The position numbers were made by a program, and so were the translations under genes. Shown here piece by piece: positions 26,596-35,561 of a stretch of DNA of 64,000 nt (positions are counted from its first letter, which is position 1; the number at the start of each line of letters is the position of its first letter). Source of the stretch: SAR86 cluster bacterium SAR86B (GTDB lineage: Bacteria; Pseudomonadota; Gammaproteobacteria; Magnimaribacterales; Magnimaribacteraceae). The notes beneath the pieces were generated by a model. The model did not search any database. It saw only the letters and a list, made by a program, of their open reading frames with translations, and had not been told where the DNA came from. The stretch lies in NCBI GenBank assembly GCA_905182235.1, contig CAJJAM010000003.1, positions 50,769-114,768 on the forward strand, written 5' to 3'.

Positions 26596-28026
26596 ATGAA
26601 AACTTATGAACAATTTTATATAAACGGCGAGTGGGTAGACCCTGTTGAAGAATTAAACACTTGCGAAGTGTTGAACCCTGCAAATGAAGAGGTAATTGGA
26701 AGGATTGCAATGGGAAGTGCTGCAGATGTAGACAGGGCTGTGATAGCTGCTAAAGATGCCTTTGATACCTATAGTCAAACTAGTGTAGAAGAAAGATTAG
26801 CTCTTCTAGGAAAAATAGTTGAAGTTTATCAATCTAAATATGATGAAATTGCAGAAACTATATCAAGTGAAATGGGCGCGCCTTTGACTTTGTCAAAAGC
26901 CGCACAAGCAGCAACGGGTCTTGGACATTTTGCACAAGCCATAGAAATCCTTCAAGGTTTCGAATGGGAAGAAACAAGAGGCAGAACTTTAATCAGAAAA
27001 GAGCCAATAGGTGTGGTTGGAATGATCACTCCTTGGAACTGGCCTATCAACCAAATTTCTTGCAAAGTAGCTCCTGCTTTAGCAGCTGGTTGCACAATGG
27101 TTCTCAAGCCAACTGAGATTGCACCACTTAACGCAATACTCTTTGCTGAAGTAATGCATGAAGCTGGAGTTCCACCCGGTGTTTTTAATTTAGTTAATGG
27201 CGACGGATTAACAGTTGGTGAAGCCATGTCTTCCCATCCAGGTATAGACATGATGTCTTTCACGGGGTCTACAAGAGCAGGTATAGCTGTTGCTAAAGGT
27301 TCTGCTGATACTGTAAAACGAGTTGCACAAGAGCTGGGTGGAAAATCTGCCAACATCATCTTGGATGATGCCGATTTTGAATCTGCGGTAACCGGTGGCG
27401 CTAGACACTGTTTCAATAATAGCGGTCAATCGTGTAATGCACCCACAAGAATGCTTGTTCCAGAATCTAGGCATGATGAAGCGAAAGAAATTGCAAAACG
27501 AGCAGCCGAGACTACTAAAGTTGGAGATCCTTTCTCCGAAGATACAGGAATAGGACCTGTCGTTAGTGAAATGCAATTTGATAAAATTCAAGGCTTAATA
27601 GAAAAAGGCATTGAAGAAGGCGCTGAACTTGTAGTGGGAGGACCGGGTAAACCTGAAGGCCTAAATGCAGGCTACTATGTTAGACCTACTGTATTTGCTA
27701 ATGTTAATAATGACATGACAATAGCTAGAGAAGAAATTTTTGGCCCTGTATTATCTATCCTTCCTTATGAAGATGAAGAGCAAGCCATACAGATTGCTAA
27801 TGACACGGATTACGGACTTTACGGATATGTATCATCAGGCGACGTTGAGCATGCCAAGAAAGTAGCCAATAGAATAAGAGCGGGAAGCGTAGCTATTAAT
27901 AATGCTTCAGCCGATTTTACTGCTCCTTTTGGAGGCTATAAGCAATCAGGAAATGGAAGAGAATGGGGTCCGTTTGGTTTTGATGAATTTTTAGAAATAA
28001 AAGCCGTAGTAGGATACTCCAGCTAA
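26596..28026 (+). CDS. NAD(P)-dependent aldehyde dehydrogenase
   Basis: A 476-residue ALDH-superfamily enzyme oxidising aldehydes to acids. TPWNWPINQISCKVAPALAA, FTGSTRAG, the general-base Glu in AQELGGKSANI, the catalytic Cys in NNSGQSCNAPTRM and EEIFGPVLSI are all present. GGAG precedes the start. The substrate is unknown; a role after the P450/acyl-CoA genes upstream is only speculative. A strong terminator follows. Confidence 0.93.
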   Translation: MKTYEQFYINGEWVDPVEELNTCEVLNPANEEVIGRIAMGSAADVDRAVIAAKDAFDTYSQTSVEERLALLGKIVEVYQSKYDEIAETISSEMGAPLTLSKAAQAATGLGHFAQAIEILQGFEWEETRGRTLIRKEPIGVVGMITPWNWPINQISCKVAPALAAGCTMVLKPTEIAPLNAILFAEVMHEAGVPPGVFNLVNGDGLTVGEAMSSHPGIDMMSFTGSTRAGIAVAKGSADTVKRVAQELGGKSANIILDDADFESAVTGGARHCFNNSGQSCNAPTRMLVPESRHDEAKEIAKRAAETTKVGDPFSEDTGIGPVVSEMQFDKIQGLIEKGIEEGAELVVGGPGKPEGLNAGYYVRPTVFANVNNDMTIAREEIFGPVLSILPYEDEEQAIQIANDTDYGLYGYVSSGDVEHAKKVANRIRAGSVAINNASADFTAPFGGYKQSGNGREWGPFGFDEFLEIKAVVGYSS

Positions 28027-28038
28027 ACCAATACACAT

Positions 28039-28067
28039 AAAAAAGGCCGCTTTTGCGGCCTTTTTTT
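28039..28067. terminator. Strong bidirectional terminator
   Basis: An A-run, GGCCGC, loop TTTT, GCGGCC and a T-run form a perfect GC stem between the convergent aldehyde dehydrogenase and 2-hydroxyacid dehydrogenase genes. Confidence 0.92.
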
Positions 28068-29022
28068 ATACTTGATTAAGGACCTTCTTCCCCTCAGAAA
28101 ACTTCTTAAAATTATCCAGAAAAAGATCAATAGCTCTTTGGGGTGCTCGAGGACCCCACGCTGAATCATGAGGGGTTATGTAACAGTTTGATAAAGTCCA
28201 TAGTGTGGAGTCTTGACTTAGAGGCTCTGGATCTGTGGTGTCAAGAGCTGCGCATAAGATTTCATTTGTTTCTAAAGCAATCGATAGGTCAGATTCATTC
28301 ACTGCCTCCCCTCTTCCAACGTTTATAAACATTGCCGTTGGTTTCATGATTTTAAATTGCTCTAATGAAAATACTTTCATCGTTTCTTCAGAAACGGGTA
28401 AGCAATTCACTACAAAATCACACTTTGATAACATTTCATTAATATCGGCTGGTCTAAATAATTGATCAAGGTTGTCCGATGCTACCGGAGTTCTTTTCGT
28501 TGCATAAACCTTCATTCGAAAAGCTTTGGCCAACCTAGCAACTTCTTGCCCTATTCCTCCAAAACCCGTTATACCTATGGCCATATCCGTCAACTCTCCC
28601 GTTGACATCATCTGCTCCCATTTTTTTTCCTTCTGTAAATCGATGTGAGCATCAATGGATTTAATAGAGCGCAAAATTTGAGCAAAAACATAGGTAGCAA
28701 TGGGTATTGCATGGATGCCTCCTCCATGAGAAAAGACTCCTGAATGTTTAATTAAAGATTGGGCCACAGGACTCTCTGTGCCTGCCCAGGATCCTTGAAC
28801 AAAAGAGCACCCATCAAGAAGTGCAAGGTACTTTTCATGAAATTCTGGACTTTTTAAAGCTCTAAACATCAGTTCGTACGACACCAATGCAGCATCTGGC
28901 TTACCTTCACCCTGAATAAGATTACTGTCTTTATCTATTAAAAGTAATTCATGCCCTTTAAAAGCTTCATTTAATTCTTCTTCAAAGGCTAAATAAGTAA
29001 AGTCACTGATGCAAACCTTCAT
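28066..29022 (-). CDS. D-isomer-specific 2-hydroxyacid dehydrogenase
   Basis: A 318-residue NAD(P)-dependent reductase of the D-2-hydroxyacid dehydrogenase family. The Rossmann motif GFGGIGQEVARLA, INVGRGEAVNES around the substrate Arg region, and the catalytic His in YITPHDSAWG are visible. It converts a 2-oxoacid to a D-2-hydroxyacid or the reverse. Two bases separate it from the upstream nucleotidyltransferase gene, and it is the last gene of a four-gene minus-strand cluster. Confidence 0.88.
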   Translation of the reverse strand: MKVCISDFTYLAFEEELNEAFKGHELLLIDKDSNLIQGEGKPDAALVSYELMFRALKSPEFHEKYLALLDGCSFVQGSWAGTESPVAQSLIKHSGVFSHGGGIHAIPIATYVFAQILRSIKSIDAHIDLQKEKKWEQMMSTGELTDMAIGITGFGGIGQEVARLAKAFRMKVYATKRTPVASDNLDQLFRPADINEMLSKCDFVVNCLPVSEETMKVFSLEQFKIMKPTAMFINVGRGEAVNESDLSIALETNEILCAALDTTDPEPLSQDSTLWTLSNCYITPHDSAWGPRAPQRAIDLFLDNFKKFSEGKKVLNQV

Positions 29023-29024
29023 CT

Positions 29025-29417
29025 TTACTCTAAATTTCCAGTTTCTCTCATTTCTTTTCTTATTTTGGTGGCACTTATATCTGTAATGGATTCTTCAAAA
29101 ACCTCTTCTTCAAAGACATAACCAACGCCTCGGCCAAAGGTTATATTCACAATGTTTGGTACTAGCATGATTTCATAGTCCACACCTCTATGGAAATCGT
29201 CCTCTGCTAAACCATCCGCTATGTTTTGACAAACCGTGTCCCAATTAAATGGGTTATCATCTTGCCCGTCTCCACCTGATGCCCCATGAACATCTCTAAC
29301 TTGGATAGCAACTTGACCTGTTTTAGCTATTGCTCTTTTAAACAACTCTTGATGCCCATTGTGCCATGGCTGCCATCTCCCTAGCATCTGAACCGTTGGT
29401 TTTTTCCAATCAAACAT
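29025..29417 (-). CDS. Small HxGH nucleotidyltransferase-like protein
   Basis: A 130-residue protein with the nucleotidylyltransferase signature GRWQPWHNGHQELF (HNGH) near the N-terminus and ISATKIRKEM near the C-terminus, the two nucleotide-binding hallmarks of the cytidylyl/adenylyltransferase superfamily. It is shorter than NadD or CoaD. The acceptor is unknown. It overlaps the kinase-like gene by eight bases. It could make a nucleotide-activated intermediate used by the sulfotransferase or kinase next to it; that is inference. Confidence 0.75.
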   Translation of the reverse strand: MFDWKKPTVQMLGRWQPWHNGHQELFKRAIAKTGQVAIQVRDVHGASGGDGQDDNPFNWDTVCQNIADGLAEDDFHRGVDYEIMLVPNIVNITFGRGVGYVFEEEVFEESITDISATKIRKEMRETGNLE

Positions 29418-29820
29418 TATTTTTTAACTCCTCTGCTATGGTTACGTGATTAGTTTCATTCCATTCTTCAATTTTAAAATCACAGTCCGAAGGTGCTTCA
29501 AAAATTTTATTTGTATCTTCAAATCTACCTTCTTTAATTGTGTCTAACCAAATTAGAATATCAGGATCAAAGATATTTCTTGTTTCTTCTGTGGGGCAAA
29601 CGAAATCACAAATTACAAACCTATTATGAGAGGTTTCAAAATCAGCAAGGTTCTTCATTCTTAAACTTTGACGAGTTCTTCCATCGTCACTAAAGTCCCA
29701 ATCTCCAGCCATGCCTCTTACTTTATCTGCGTTATACCAAGCTGCATCCAATAAAGGTTGAAGTCTTTCTGCTAAGTAAGTTTTACCGCTGCCCGGGAGG
29801 CCCATGATTAATATCTTCAT
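29410..29820 (-). CDS. APS-kinase-like P-loop kinase
   Basis: A 136-residue P-loop protein. Walker A is MGLPGSGKTYLAE, YNADKVRG resembles the DGDNVR substrate loop of adenylylsulfate kinase, and DFVCPTEETRNIF resembles its FISPFRAERD helix. It is shorter than standard CysC (about 200 residues), so the acceptor may differ from APS. The adjacent sulfotransferase makes PAPS synthesis a plausible role. Confidence 0.75.
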   Translation of the reverse strand: MKILIMGLPGSGKTYLAERLQPLLDAAWYNADKVRGMAGDWDFSDDGRTRQSLRMKNLADFETSHNRFVICDFVCPTEETRNIFDPDILIWLDTIKEGRFEDTNKIFEAPSDCDFKIEEWNETNHVTIAEELKNNV

Positions 29821-29849
29821 TAATATCCTTTTTAAAATTGATAGATTTT

Positions 29850-30950
29850 TTAAAAACTTAATTCATTTTGAATTAATTCCTTGGTGAGCCCAAATTCTTC
29901 CGGAGTATAAGCATGTTTATTCTTGTGACCCATAGAAGATTTGGACAGGTAATTTACCATACTGTTCTCAGTTTTTATATCTAGATCAAGATTGAAATTA
30001 TTATAAATCTTCTTCATCATGCCAATAGGGTCCGTGATTAAATCTTCGTAAGCTACATCAATTAATCTCGAAGAATCAATGGAATCCCTGGCGTTGGAAT
30101 ATCTAACCAAAGCGTTCTTCCAAAACTGCAACGTTTCAGAGCCGATTAAGTTCTTATCTATGGAGCTAGAAAATCCAGATCTTACCGTTGCCGTTAAACT
30201 GCAAATCGAAGGAATTGTTTCAGATGGATCTCTTTTTATGTGGATAAATCTTGCATCAGGATAAATCTTTAAGATTTCAGGTAGGTGCTCTAAATGACAA
30301 GGGTCCTTTAAAAGCCATCGCTTAGGCTTTTCTTGCACCTCAAGACATTGCAAAAAACGTTTGTGCCACTTAAATGCAGGTAAAAAGTTAGCCTTCTGAA
30401 TATAGTCTTGATAAGCAGGAATGTTTGCCATGTAGACATAAACCATGCTTCTTAAACTCAGTGTTTTTATTAAGAGGCACTCTTCAGGGCTAGAAGACTC
30501 AATATAATGCAAATCATCAAGCCCAGGTGTGAATTTATTCTTAAAGTACAGAACAACATCAGCTTTGAATAGTTTCCTTCTTTGAGAGAAAGAGCCTTTC
30601 TTGGACAGAGGAAATGGGTACATAATTTCCCAAAATAATGCACTCCTGTGAGCTGTGTCTTGGCTTAAGAGATTAAAAAGATGGGTTGTTCCTGATCGAG
30701 GAAGGCCTATTACGAATATGGGAGAAGACGGCTGTTTTAATTCATGCGAGCTAACGTAATCAAATATTTTGGCTCGAGTTTGTAGGTGGTTAGTTATTTG
30801 AAATTTTGCTCCCAATGATCCAAAATAACTTAAATTAGCTTCATTATTTAATGATTTAACAAGAATTTCTAAAGGTTCCAGGTAGTCCTCTTCGCCTAAA
30901 TCTCCTTTGATAGAATTTAAAATATTATTTACATCTAATTGAGTATTCAT
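29850..30950 (-). CDS. Sulfotransferase family protein
   Basis: A 366-residue protein with the PAPS-binding 5'-phosphosulfate loop VIGLPRSGTTHLFNLL and the 3'-phosphate-binding region RFIHIKRDPSETIPSICS of cytosolic and membrane-associated sulfotransferases. It should transfer sulfate from PAPS to a hydroxyl acceptor, which is unknown. It is the first gene of the minus-strand cluster with the APS-kinase-like, nucleotidyltransferase and hydroxyacid dehydrogenase genes. A poly-A tract lies upstream. Confidence 0.85.
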   Translation of the reverse strand: MNTQLDVNNILNSIKGDLGEEDYLEPLEILVKSLNNEANLSYFGSLGAKFQITNHLQTRAKIFDYVSSHELKQPSSPIFVIGLPRSGTTHLFNLLSQDTAHRSALFWEIMYPFPLSKKGSFSQRRKLFKADVVLYFKNKFTPGLDDLHYIESSSPEECLLIKTLSLRSMVYVYMANIPAYQDYIQKANFLPAFKWHKRFLQCLEVQEKPKRWLLKDPCHLEHLPEILKIYPDARFIHIKRDPSETIPSICSLTATVRSGFSSSIDKNLIGSETLQFWKNALVRYSNARDSIDSSRLIDVAYEDLITDPIGMMKKIYNNFNLDLDIKTENSMVNYLSKSSMGHKNKHAYTPEEFGLTKELIQNELSF

Positions 30951-31013
30951 TTCCTATTTTACAAATTAAATCCACTTGCAGTGTTTAAAACTATATAGAG
31001 AATTAAAAAAAAT

Positions 31014-31041
31014 TAGTATGGAGGCCTTAAATCGCTATAAT
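31014..31041 (+). promoter_or_regulatory. Candidate sigma-70 promoter for a small RNA
   Basis: A consensus -10 TATAAT at 31036-31041 is preceded by TTAGTA with a 17-base spacer. There is no plus-strand protein gene until 32067, but a structured segment ending in a terminator follows immediately. Confidence 0.55.
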
Positions 31042-31047
31042 CGCACT

Positions 31048-31138
31048 GTGTAAGGAATTATAACCGCTTCTAGGTTACCTAACACGCCTTTAGGAGCATT
31101 AAATTTATACATCAAACTAATGCTTCTTTAGGTTTTTA
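31048..31138 (+). ncRNA. Candidate structured small RNA (about 90 nt)
   Basis: It follows a consensus -10 by six bases. Hairpin 1 (31048-31085) nests GTGT/ACAC, AGG/CCT and TAACC/GGTTA around GCTTCTA. Hairpin 2 (31087-31132) pairs GGAGCATT with AATGCTTC, with CCT/AGG outside, and is followed by TTTTT, as in an intrinsic terminator on the plus strand. It matches no RNA family I recognise. No plausible frame is seen in it. Confidence 0.55.
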
Positions 31139-31150
31139 TGCCAAAAAAAA

Positions 31151-31708
31151 TTAATTTGTCCAGAGTTTGCTGTCTGCTGCGTTGTATTTATTAAGGTTCT
31201 GAGTTCCACCAATATTTACAACAACCTCAGCCGTAAGATTGGATATTGTGTATTCTTTATCATCAATTATTAAAGGCTCAAATATTGTCTTTCTAACGAA
31301 GCTCTGGAGGTATTTATAGGCCTGTCTGTCATTCATTTTTCCTGAGGTTGATTTTATTCTTATGCCTTTAATTTGTCCTTCTTCTGAAATGTTGTAATTA
31401 AATTTAATCTTTGTTCTTCCTTTTTTTGCTCCATCAGGCCTTTTAAAACTTCGAGAAACTTGGGTAGCAGTGCAAAAAAGCAATTTACACACGGTGGCAT
31501 CTCCGGCTTGTTCTTTTTGCCAAGATTTCATTTCACACTCTTTACCAGCGCAATTTAGACATATTGAAGAGGCTTGTTGCCTGTATTGTTTTAGTTTTTG
31601 AAAATTGTCATTGCTTAATTCTTTATCAATACTGCAGTTAAGGTCCACACTAAAAGACAGGCTTGTAAAAAGAAGCAATGAGAGTGCTAATAAACTTTTT
31701 TGATACAT
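31151..31708 (-). CDS. Secreted Cys-rich protein with TonB_C-like domain, unknown function
   Basis: A 185-residue protein with a clear signal peptide (about 1-20). A region with several cysteines follows (SICLNCAGKECEM, CKLLFC), then a C-terminal stretch (IKFNYNISEEGQIKGIRIKS through FVRKTIFEPLI) that resembles the TonB C-terminal fold. It lacks the N-terminal anchor and Pro-rich linker of TonB, so it is probably a periplasmic TonB_C-like protein. The function is unknown. Confidence 0.65.
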   Translation of the reverse strand: MYQKSLLALSLLLFTSLSFSVDLNCSIDKELSNDNFQKLKQYRQQASSICLNCAGKECEMKSWQKEQAGDATVCKLLFCTATQVSRSFKRPDGAKKGRTKIKFNYNISEEGQIKGIRIKSTSGKMNDRQAYKYLQSFVRKTIFEPLIIDDKEYTISNLTAEVVVNIGGTQNLNKYNAADSKLWTN

Positions 31709-31793
31709 AATATTCTCTATTTTATTTCAATCTACTTAGGATATGAGAAGTAGTCAAATTTTATTGAAATAAGATAGACAGTAAGAAAACCTA

Positions 31794-31884
31794 TGGCGGA
31801 GAGGGAGGGATTCGAACCCTCGATAGGGGTTAACCCTATACTCCCTTAGCAGGGGAGCGCTTTCAACCACTCAGCCACCTCTCC
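31794..31884 (-). tRNA. tRNA-Ser (anticodon GCU)
   Basis: A class II tRNA on the minus strand: acceptor GGAGAGG/CCTCTCC, anticodon stem CTCCC/GGGAG with loop CTGCTAA, a long variable arm, and an encoded CCA. Confidence 0.95.
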
Positions 31885-32066
31885 TAATAATCAGGACGGC
31901 AATTCTAACGCCGTATGTTGTATAAGGACAGTCAAAAAATTTAATATTTCTAAAGTTCTTTTTTTACAATTTTTTGTATGAGATTTAAATAATAGGATGT
32001 AATTAATTTGACTTTGAGACCGCAGAGATTTAAAAATGTATTAATGAAATTACCTCAGGAATTATT

Positions 32067-33026
32067 ATGAAAAAAAATGTTTATAGAATCTTACTGTTAA
32101 TTGCATCTCTTAGTTTCTCTATTAATGCTTTTAGTGGACATCATTCAGAAGGAAAAGAATCTTATCAAGAGGGTCAACAAGCGGTCTTGGATGCTTTTGG
32201 ATGGGACTTTGAGAAGGCTGAGATAACAATAGAAAAAATTAATGAAGATAATCATGTCCTGTTTGGCCTGGGAGGAAATATATTGGTTAACTCTGGAAAG
32301 GACGGTGTGCTAATTGTTGATGATCAATTTCCTCAGTTAAAGAATAAAATCATGAGAGCCGTCAGAAAAGTTGGCGGTAAAAAAATAGATTACATAGTTA
32401 ACAGTCACTGGCATTTTGATCATGCCGAGGGAAATTTAGCTTTTGGAAAAACGGGATCAAAAATTATAGCTCATGAAAACTCACGTTTCATGATGATGAA
32501 TCCTCAGCCCATTAATCTTGTTAGTGTGGTTTATCCGCAACAACCCTACCCTCCTCATGCACTACCTCAACTCACCTATCAAGACACCATGACCGTAAAT
32601 TTGAACGGTGAAGAAATAGGCCTATATAACTTTGGATCAGCTCACACAACTGGTGATACGGCGGTATACTTAAAGCAATCTAATATCCTGCACATGGGAG
32701 ATGTGTTCAACATGTCAGGGTTTCCATTTATAGACGCTGGGAATGGCGGAAATATCGATGGAATTATTAATTTTTGTCAATCCATTCTTTCAGTGGTTAA
32801 CGATGAAACCATTGTGGTACCAGGACATGGGCCAATCTCGACAACTCAAGATATGCAAAACTACATCGACATGTTGATTGTAGTAAGAGACAGGATAAAA
32901 AGTCTTATTAAAGAAGGGAAAACCTTGCAAGAAGTTCTCGACAGTCACCCTGCTAAGGAGTGGGAGGAAGGTTTTGGTGATGCAACCATGCTTGTGGACC
33001 GTGCTTACACGGGCATAATCAATTAA
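32067..33026 (+). CDS. Secreted metallo-beta-lactamase-fold hydrolase
   Basis: A 319-residue protein with a signal peptide (about 1-23) and the MBL-fold zinc motif SHWHFDHAEG (HxHxDH), later metal His in SAHTTGDTAVYL and VPGHGPIS. Zn-dependent hydrolases of this type cleave esters, thioesters or lactams in the periplasm. The substrate is unknown. AGGA precedes the start and a terminator follows. Confidence 0.88.
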   Translation: MKKNVYRILLLIASLSFSINAFSGHHSEGKESYQEGQQAVLDAFGWDFEKAEITIEKINEDNHVLFGLGGNILVNSGKDGVLIVDDQFPQLKNKIMRAVRKVGGKKIDYIVNSHWHFDHAEGNLAFGKTGSKIIAHENSRFMMMNPQPINLVSVVYPQQPYPPHALPQLTYQDTMTVNLNGEEIGLYNFGSAHTTGDTAVYLKQSNILHMGDVFNMSGFPFIDAGNGGNIDGIINFCQSILSVVNDETIVVPGHGPISTTQDMQNYIDMLIVVRDRIKSLIKEGKTLQEVLDSHPAKEWEEGFGDATMLVDRAYTGIIN

Positions 33027-33034
33027 AAATAGAT

Positions 33035-33068
33035 AAAAAAAAGCCGAAGTCTATGCTTCGGCTTTTTT
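33035..33068. terminator. Bidirectional hairpin terminator
   Basis: An A-run, GCCGAAG, loop TCTATG, CTTCGGC and a T-run form a strong stem between the convergent hydrolase and TonB receptor genes. Confidence 0.92.
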
Positions 33069-33079
33069 CTTTACTGGAA

Positions 33080-35494
33080 CTAAAAGTTTTTACGCCATTC
33101 AAGTCCTAGTCTTCTGGGTTGACCCCAGTAATCAGCAATCATACCCAGTGAGAAATCTACCCCACCGACCTCTAAATCTCCTCCTTGGTGAAGCATTCCG
33201 ACTATGTAATCTTTATCAAGTAGATTGGTACCCCATAAAGTTAATGAGTTGGAACCGTCTGCAAAGTTCCAAGTAACCCTGCCATCGACTAAGTTATAAG
33301 CCGGAGCTAAAGAACTTGGTACGTTCAATAGAGTATTGTAAGAACTATCGTACCTTGACATACCTATCTGACTTACAACATCAGCTCCTGAAGGTAAGGA
33401 AGCAGTATGAATAAAGCTAACGTCAAAAGTATTACTAACCCCATCATCTCCTGCACCAAAACCCGTACCACTAAGGTCTCTAACTACAATTGATTCAGCT
33501 AAAGTGACTGGGTCAATAACATTGTCATTAACCGTAAAGACATCGTATTGCCCATCAAGGTGACCCCAAGTGAGAGACATGGTCCAATCTTCAGAAAGCT
33601 GAGCTAGCATTTCAAGCTCAAGACCTATCAATGTTGCTTCTTGCGCGTTAATTAGATCAGCCGTTGGTTGGCCATTGACTATTCTGCCCACCGTTACCTG
33701 TTGATTTTCATAACTGTTATGGAAGCCTGTTACGTTCAAACGAAGTTTCCCATCTCTTAAAGTGCTTTTCATGCCAACTTCAAAGTTATCTGATATTTCT
33801 GGTTCAAAAGGTCTCATTCTAATATCTTGGTTGAAACCACCAGAAGAATAACCTTTACTGTAACTAGCAAATACCATTCTGTCTGCATCATAAGCATGAG
33901 ACAGAATAACTCTTGATGTTGTCTCACTAAAATCAACTTCTTGAGTACAACGGTCACTGGTGGCAAACCCATTGGCATCAAAAACCATTCCAGGGCAGTT
34001 ATTACCAGCATCAAATGAACCATCAACCAAAGTCTGAACTCTAGTAAATTCTCGATCATCGTTTGATCTTCTAACACCAACCGTCAGATCGGTTTGATCG
34101 TCAATAGCATAAGTACCTTCTGCGTATATTGCGTCGTTTGAATTCGTCACAATACTGCTTTGGGTCCTACTACCATAGGTTTGTGTTCCTACTAAAGTAG
34201 GTATCAAGCCATACAGATAAGGTATAGCCCATTGTTCTTGAGTTGGTATATTAACGCCTTGAAAAATAGGCACATCTATACTGTCCACACTGTCTTCTTC
34301 AAAGATATAAGCTCCTACGGTCCAAGACAAATTGCCTGTGTCTCCTGATAATCTTATTTCATGAGAATCAATACTATGGTCACTAGGGTTGTTTATAACA
34401 TCCAATAGATTGGAATTTCCAGATCTTGTTAAATGCGGACCATTTCCCATGTTCCAGCCCCAGGTACCGTTATAATTATCAATCTCTCTGTGATTAGATA
34501 TCACAGTTAAATCAGCAAAAGATAGATCAAAATTCTGCGTTAAAGTGTAGGAATCTGTAGCCGTTGATGCTGATTGGTTGGCGTTATTGTCTAGCGCATA
34601 GTCCTTAGAGGTAGCCTCACAATTAGATACCATTGAATCATAAGTTCCCATGAAAAAAGCTAAAGCAGGAAATCCTCCAACTAATGCACCGTTTTTATTT
34701 AAATTAAAACGACAACTTCCCAACATGGCGAGTTCATTAGACCTAAAACGGTCATAAGTAAATCTAGAGTCATAAATTTCACCCGTGTACATAAGCGAAG
34801 CTCTCATAGACTGAGAATCTTCATTTCCTTGTTTATCGCCCGTGGCCATGTTGATGATAAATCCATCTGTCTCTTTAGACATAATTGAAAATCTGGCTGA
34901 TACTCTTTCACTTACTGGTAAATTTAACATGCCTCTCACCACCTCGTGATTGGCTGTTCCGATACCTAAACTAACCATGCCTTCAATTTCATCAGAAGGT
35001 GCTTTGGTTATGATATGAACTAATCCAGCTGTGGTATTCCTTCCAAAAAGTGTTCCTTGAGGACCACGCAAGACTTCCACTCTTTCTATGTCCATTAGAT
35101 CAACAAGACCTCCTTGAGCTCTACTTAGATATACTCCGTCAATATAAATACCAATCTTTGGGTCTTGGGTAGCAGACCAGTTAGTCTGTCCTATGCCTCT
35201 TAAAAATACATTGGTTACCGTCGAATTGATTCCTTGAGCATCAAATTGCATGTTAGGCGTTAGTTTCTCAATGTCTTTAATTTCGGTGATGTTTCTACCG
35301 GCTAATTGAGCAGCTCCCAAAGCAGTAATAGGTATGGGGACTGATTGAGCAGCCTCTTCTCTTTTACGAGCAGTTACCACCACCTCATCAAAAATTGAAG
35401 AAGAGGCCTCTTCTTCATTTCCTTCTGCTGAGAATATTGAATAAGGCATCAGTAAAACTGAAGCAATAACTAAACTTTTATAATTTCTATACAT
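33080..35494 (-). CDS. TonB-dependent outer membrane receptor
   Basis: An 804-residue receptor with a signal peptide (about 1-22), a TonB-box-like DEVVVTARKR, a plug domain (FLRGIGQTNW, IERVEVLRGPQGTLFGRN) and a 22-strand barrel ending in Phe. The sequence style is that of the large receptor family of marine and sphingomonad bacteria that import varied organic substrates; the ligand is unknown. No Fur box is evident here. The gene is convergent with the MBL hydrolase. Confidence 0.93.
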   Translation of the reverse strand: MYRNYKSLVIASVLLMPYSIFSAEGNEEEASSSIFDEVVVTARKREEAAQSVPIPITALGAAQLAGRNITEIKDIEKLTPNMQFDAQGINSTVTNVFLRGIGQTNWSATQDPKIGIYIDGVYLSRAQGGLVDLMDIERVEVLRGPQGTLFGRNTTAGLVHIITKAPSDEIEGMVSLGIGTANHEVVRGMLNLPVSERVSARFSIMSKETDGFIINMATGDKQGNEDSQSMRASLMYTGEIYDSRFTYDRFRSNELAMLGSCRFNLNKNGALVGGFPALAFFMGTYDSMVSNCEATSKDYALDNNANQSASTATDSYTLTQNFDLSFADLTVISNHREIDNYNGTWGWNMGNGPHLTRSGNSNLLDVINNPSDHSIDSHEIRLSGDTGNLSWTVGAYIFEEDSVDSIDVPIFQGVNIPTQEQWAIPYLYGLIPTLVGTQTYGSRTQSSIVTNSNDAIYAEGTYAIDDQTDLTVGVRRSNDDREFTRVQTLVDGSFDAGNNCPGMVFDANGFATSDRCTQEVDFSETTSRVILSHAYDADRMVFASYSKGYSSGGFNQDIRMRPFEPEISDNFEVGMKSTLRDGKLRLNVTGFHNSYENQQVTVGRIVNGQPTADLINAQEATLIGLELEMLAQLSEDWTMSLTWGHLDGQYDVFTVNDNVIDPVTLAESIVVRDLSGTGFGAGDDGVSNTFDVSFIHTASLPSGADVVSQIGMSRYDSSYNTLLNVPSSLAPAYNLVDGRVTWNFADGSNSLTLWGTNLLDKDYIVGMLHQGGDLEVGGVDFSLGMIADYWGQPRRLGLEWRKNF

Positions 35495-35561
35495 AAAACT
35501 ATCCTTGCGTTATTTATCAAAAAAGCAGATTAATACCTATGTTACACATCGTCAACTTTTT

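Noticed and set aside
26952..27416. 154-codon minus-strand frame inside the aldehyde dehydrogenase gene
   Set aside because: It is the mirror of a conserved catalytic region; composition is that of a shadow frame (Pro/Ser/Thr rich) with no motif.
29025..29417. The nucleotidyltransferase as an ATP sulfurylase
   Set aside because: At 130 residues it is far too short, and the HNGH/ISATKIR pair fits the small cytidylyl/adenylyltransferase superfamily better.
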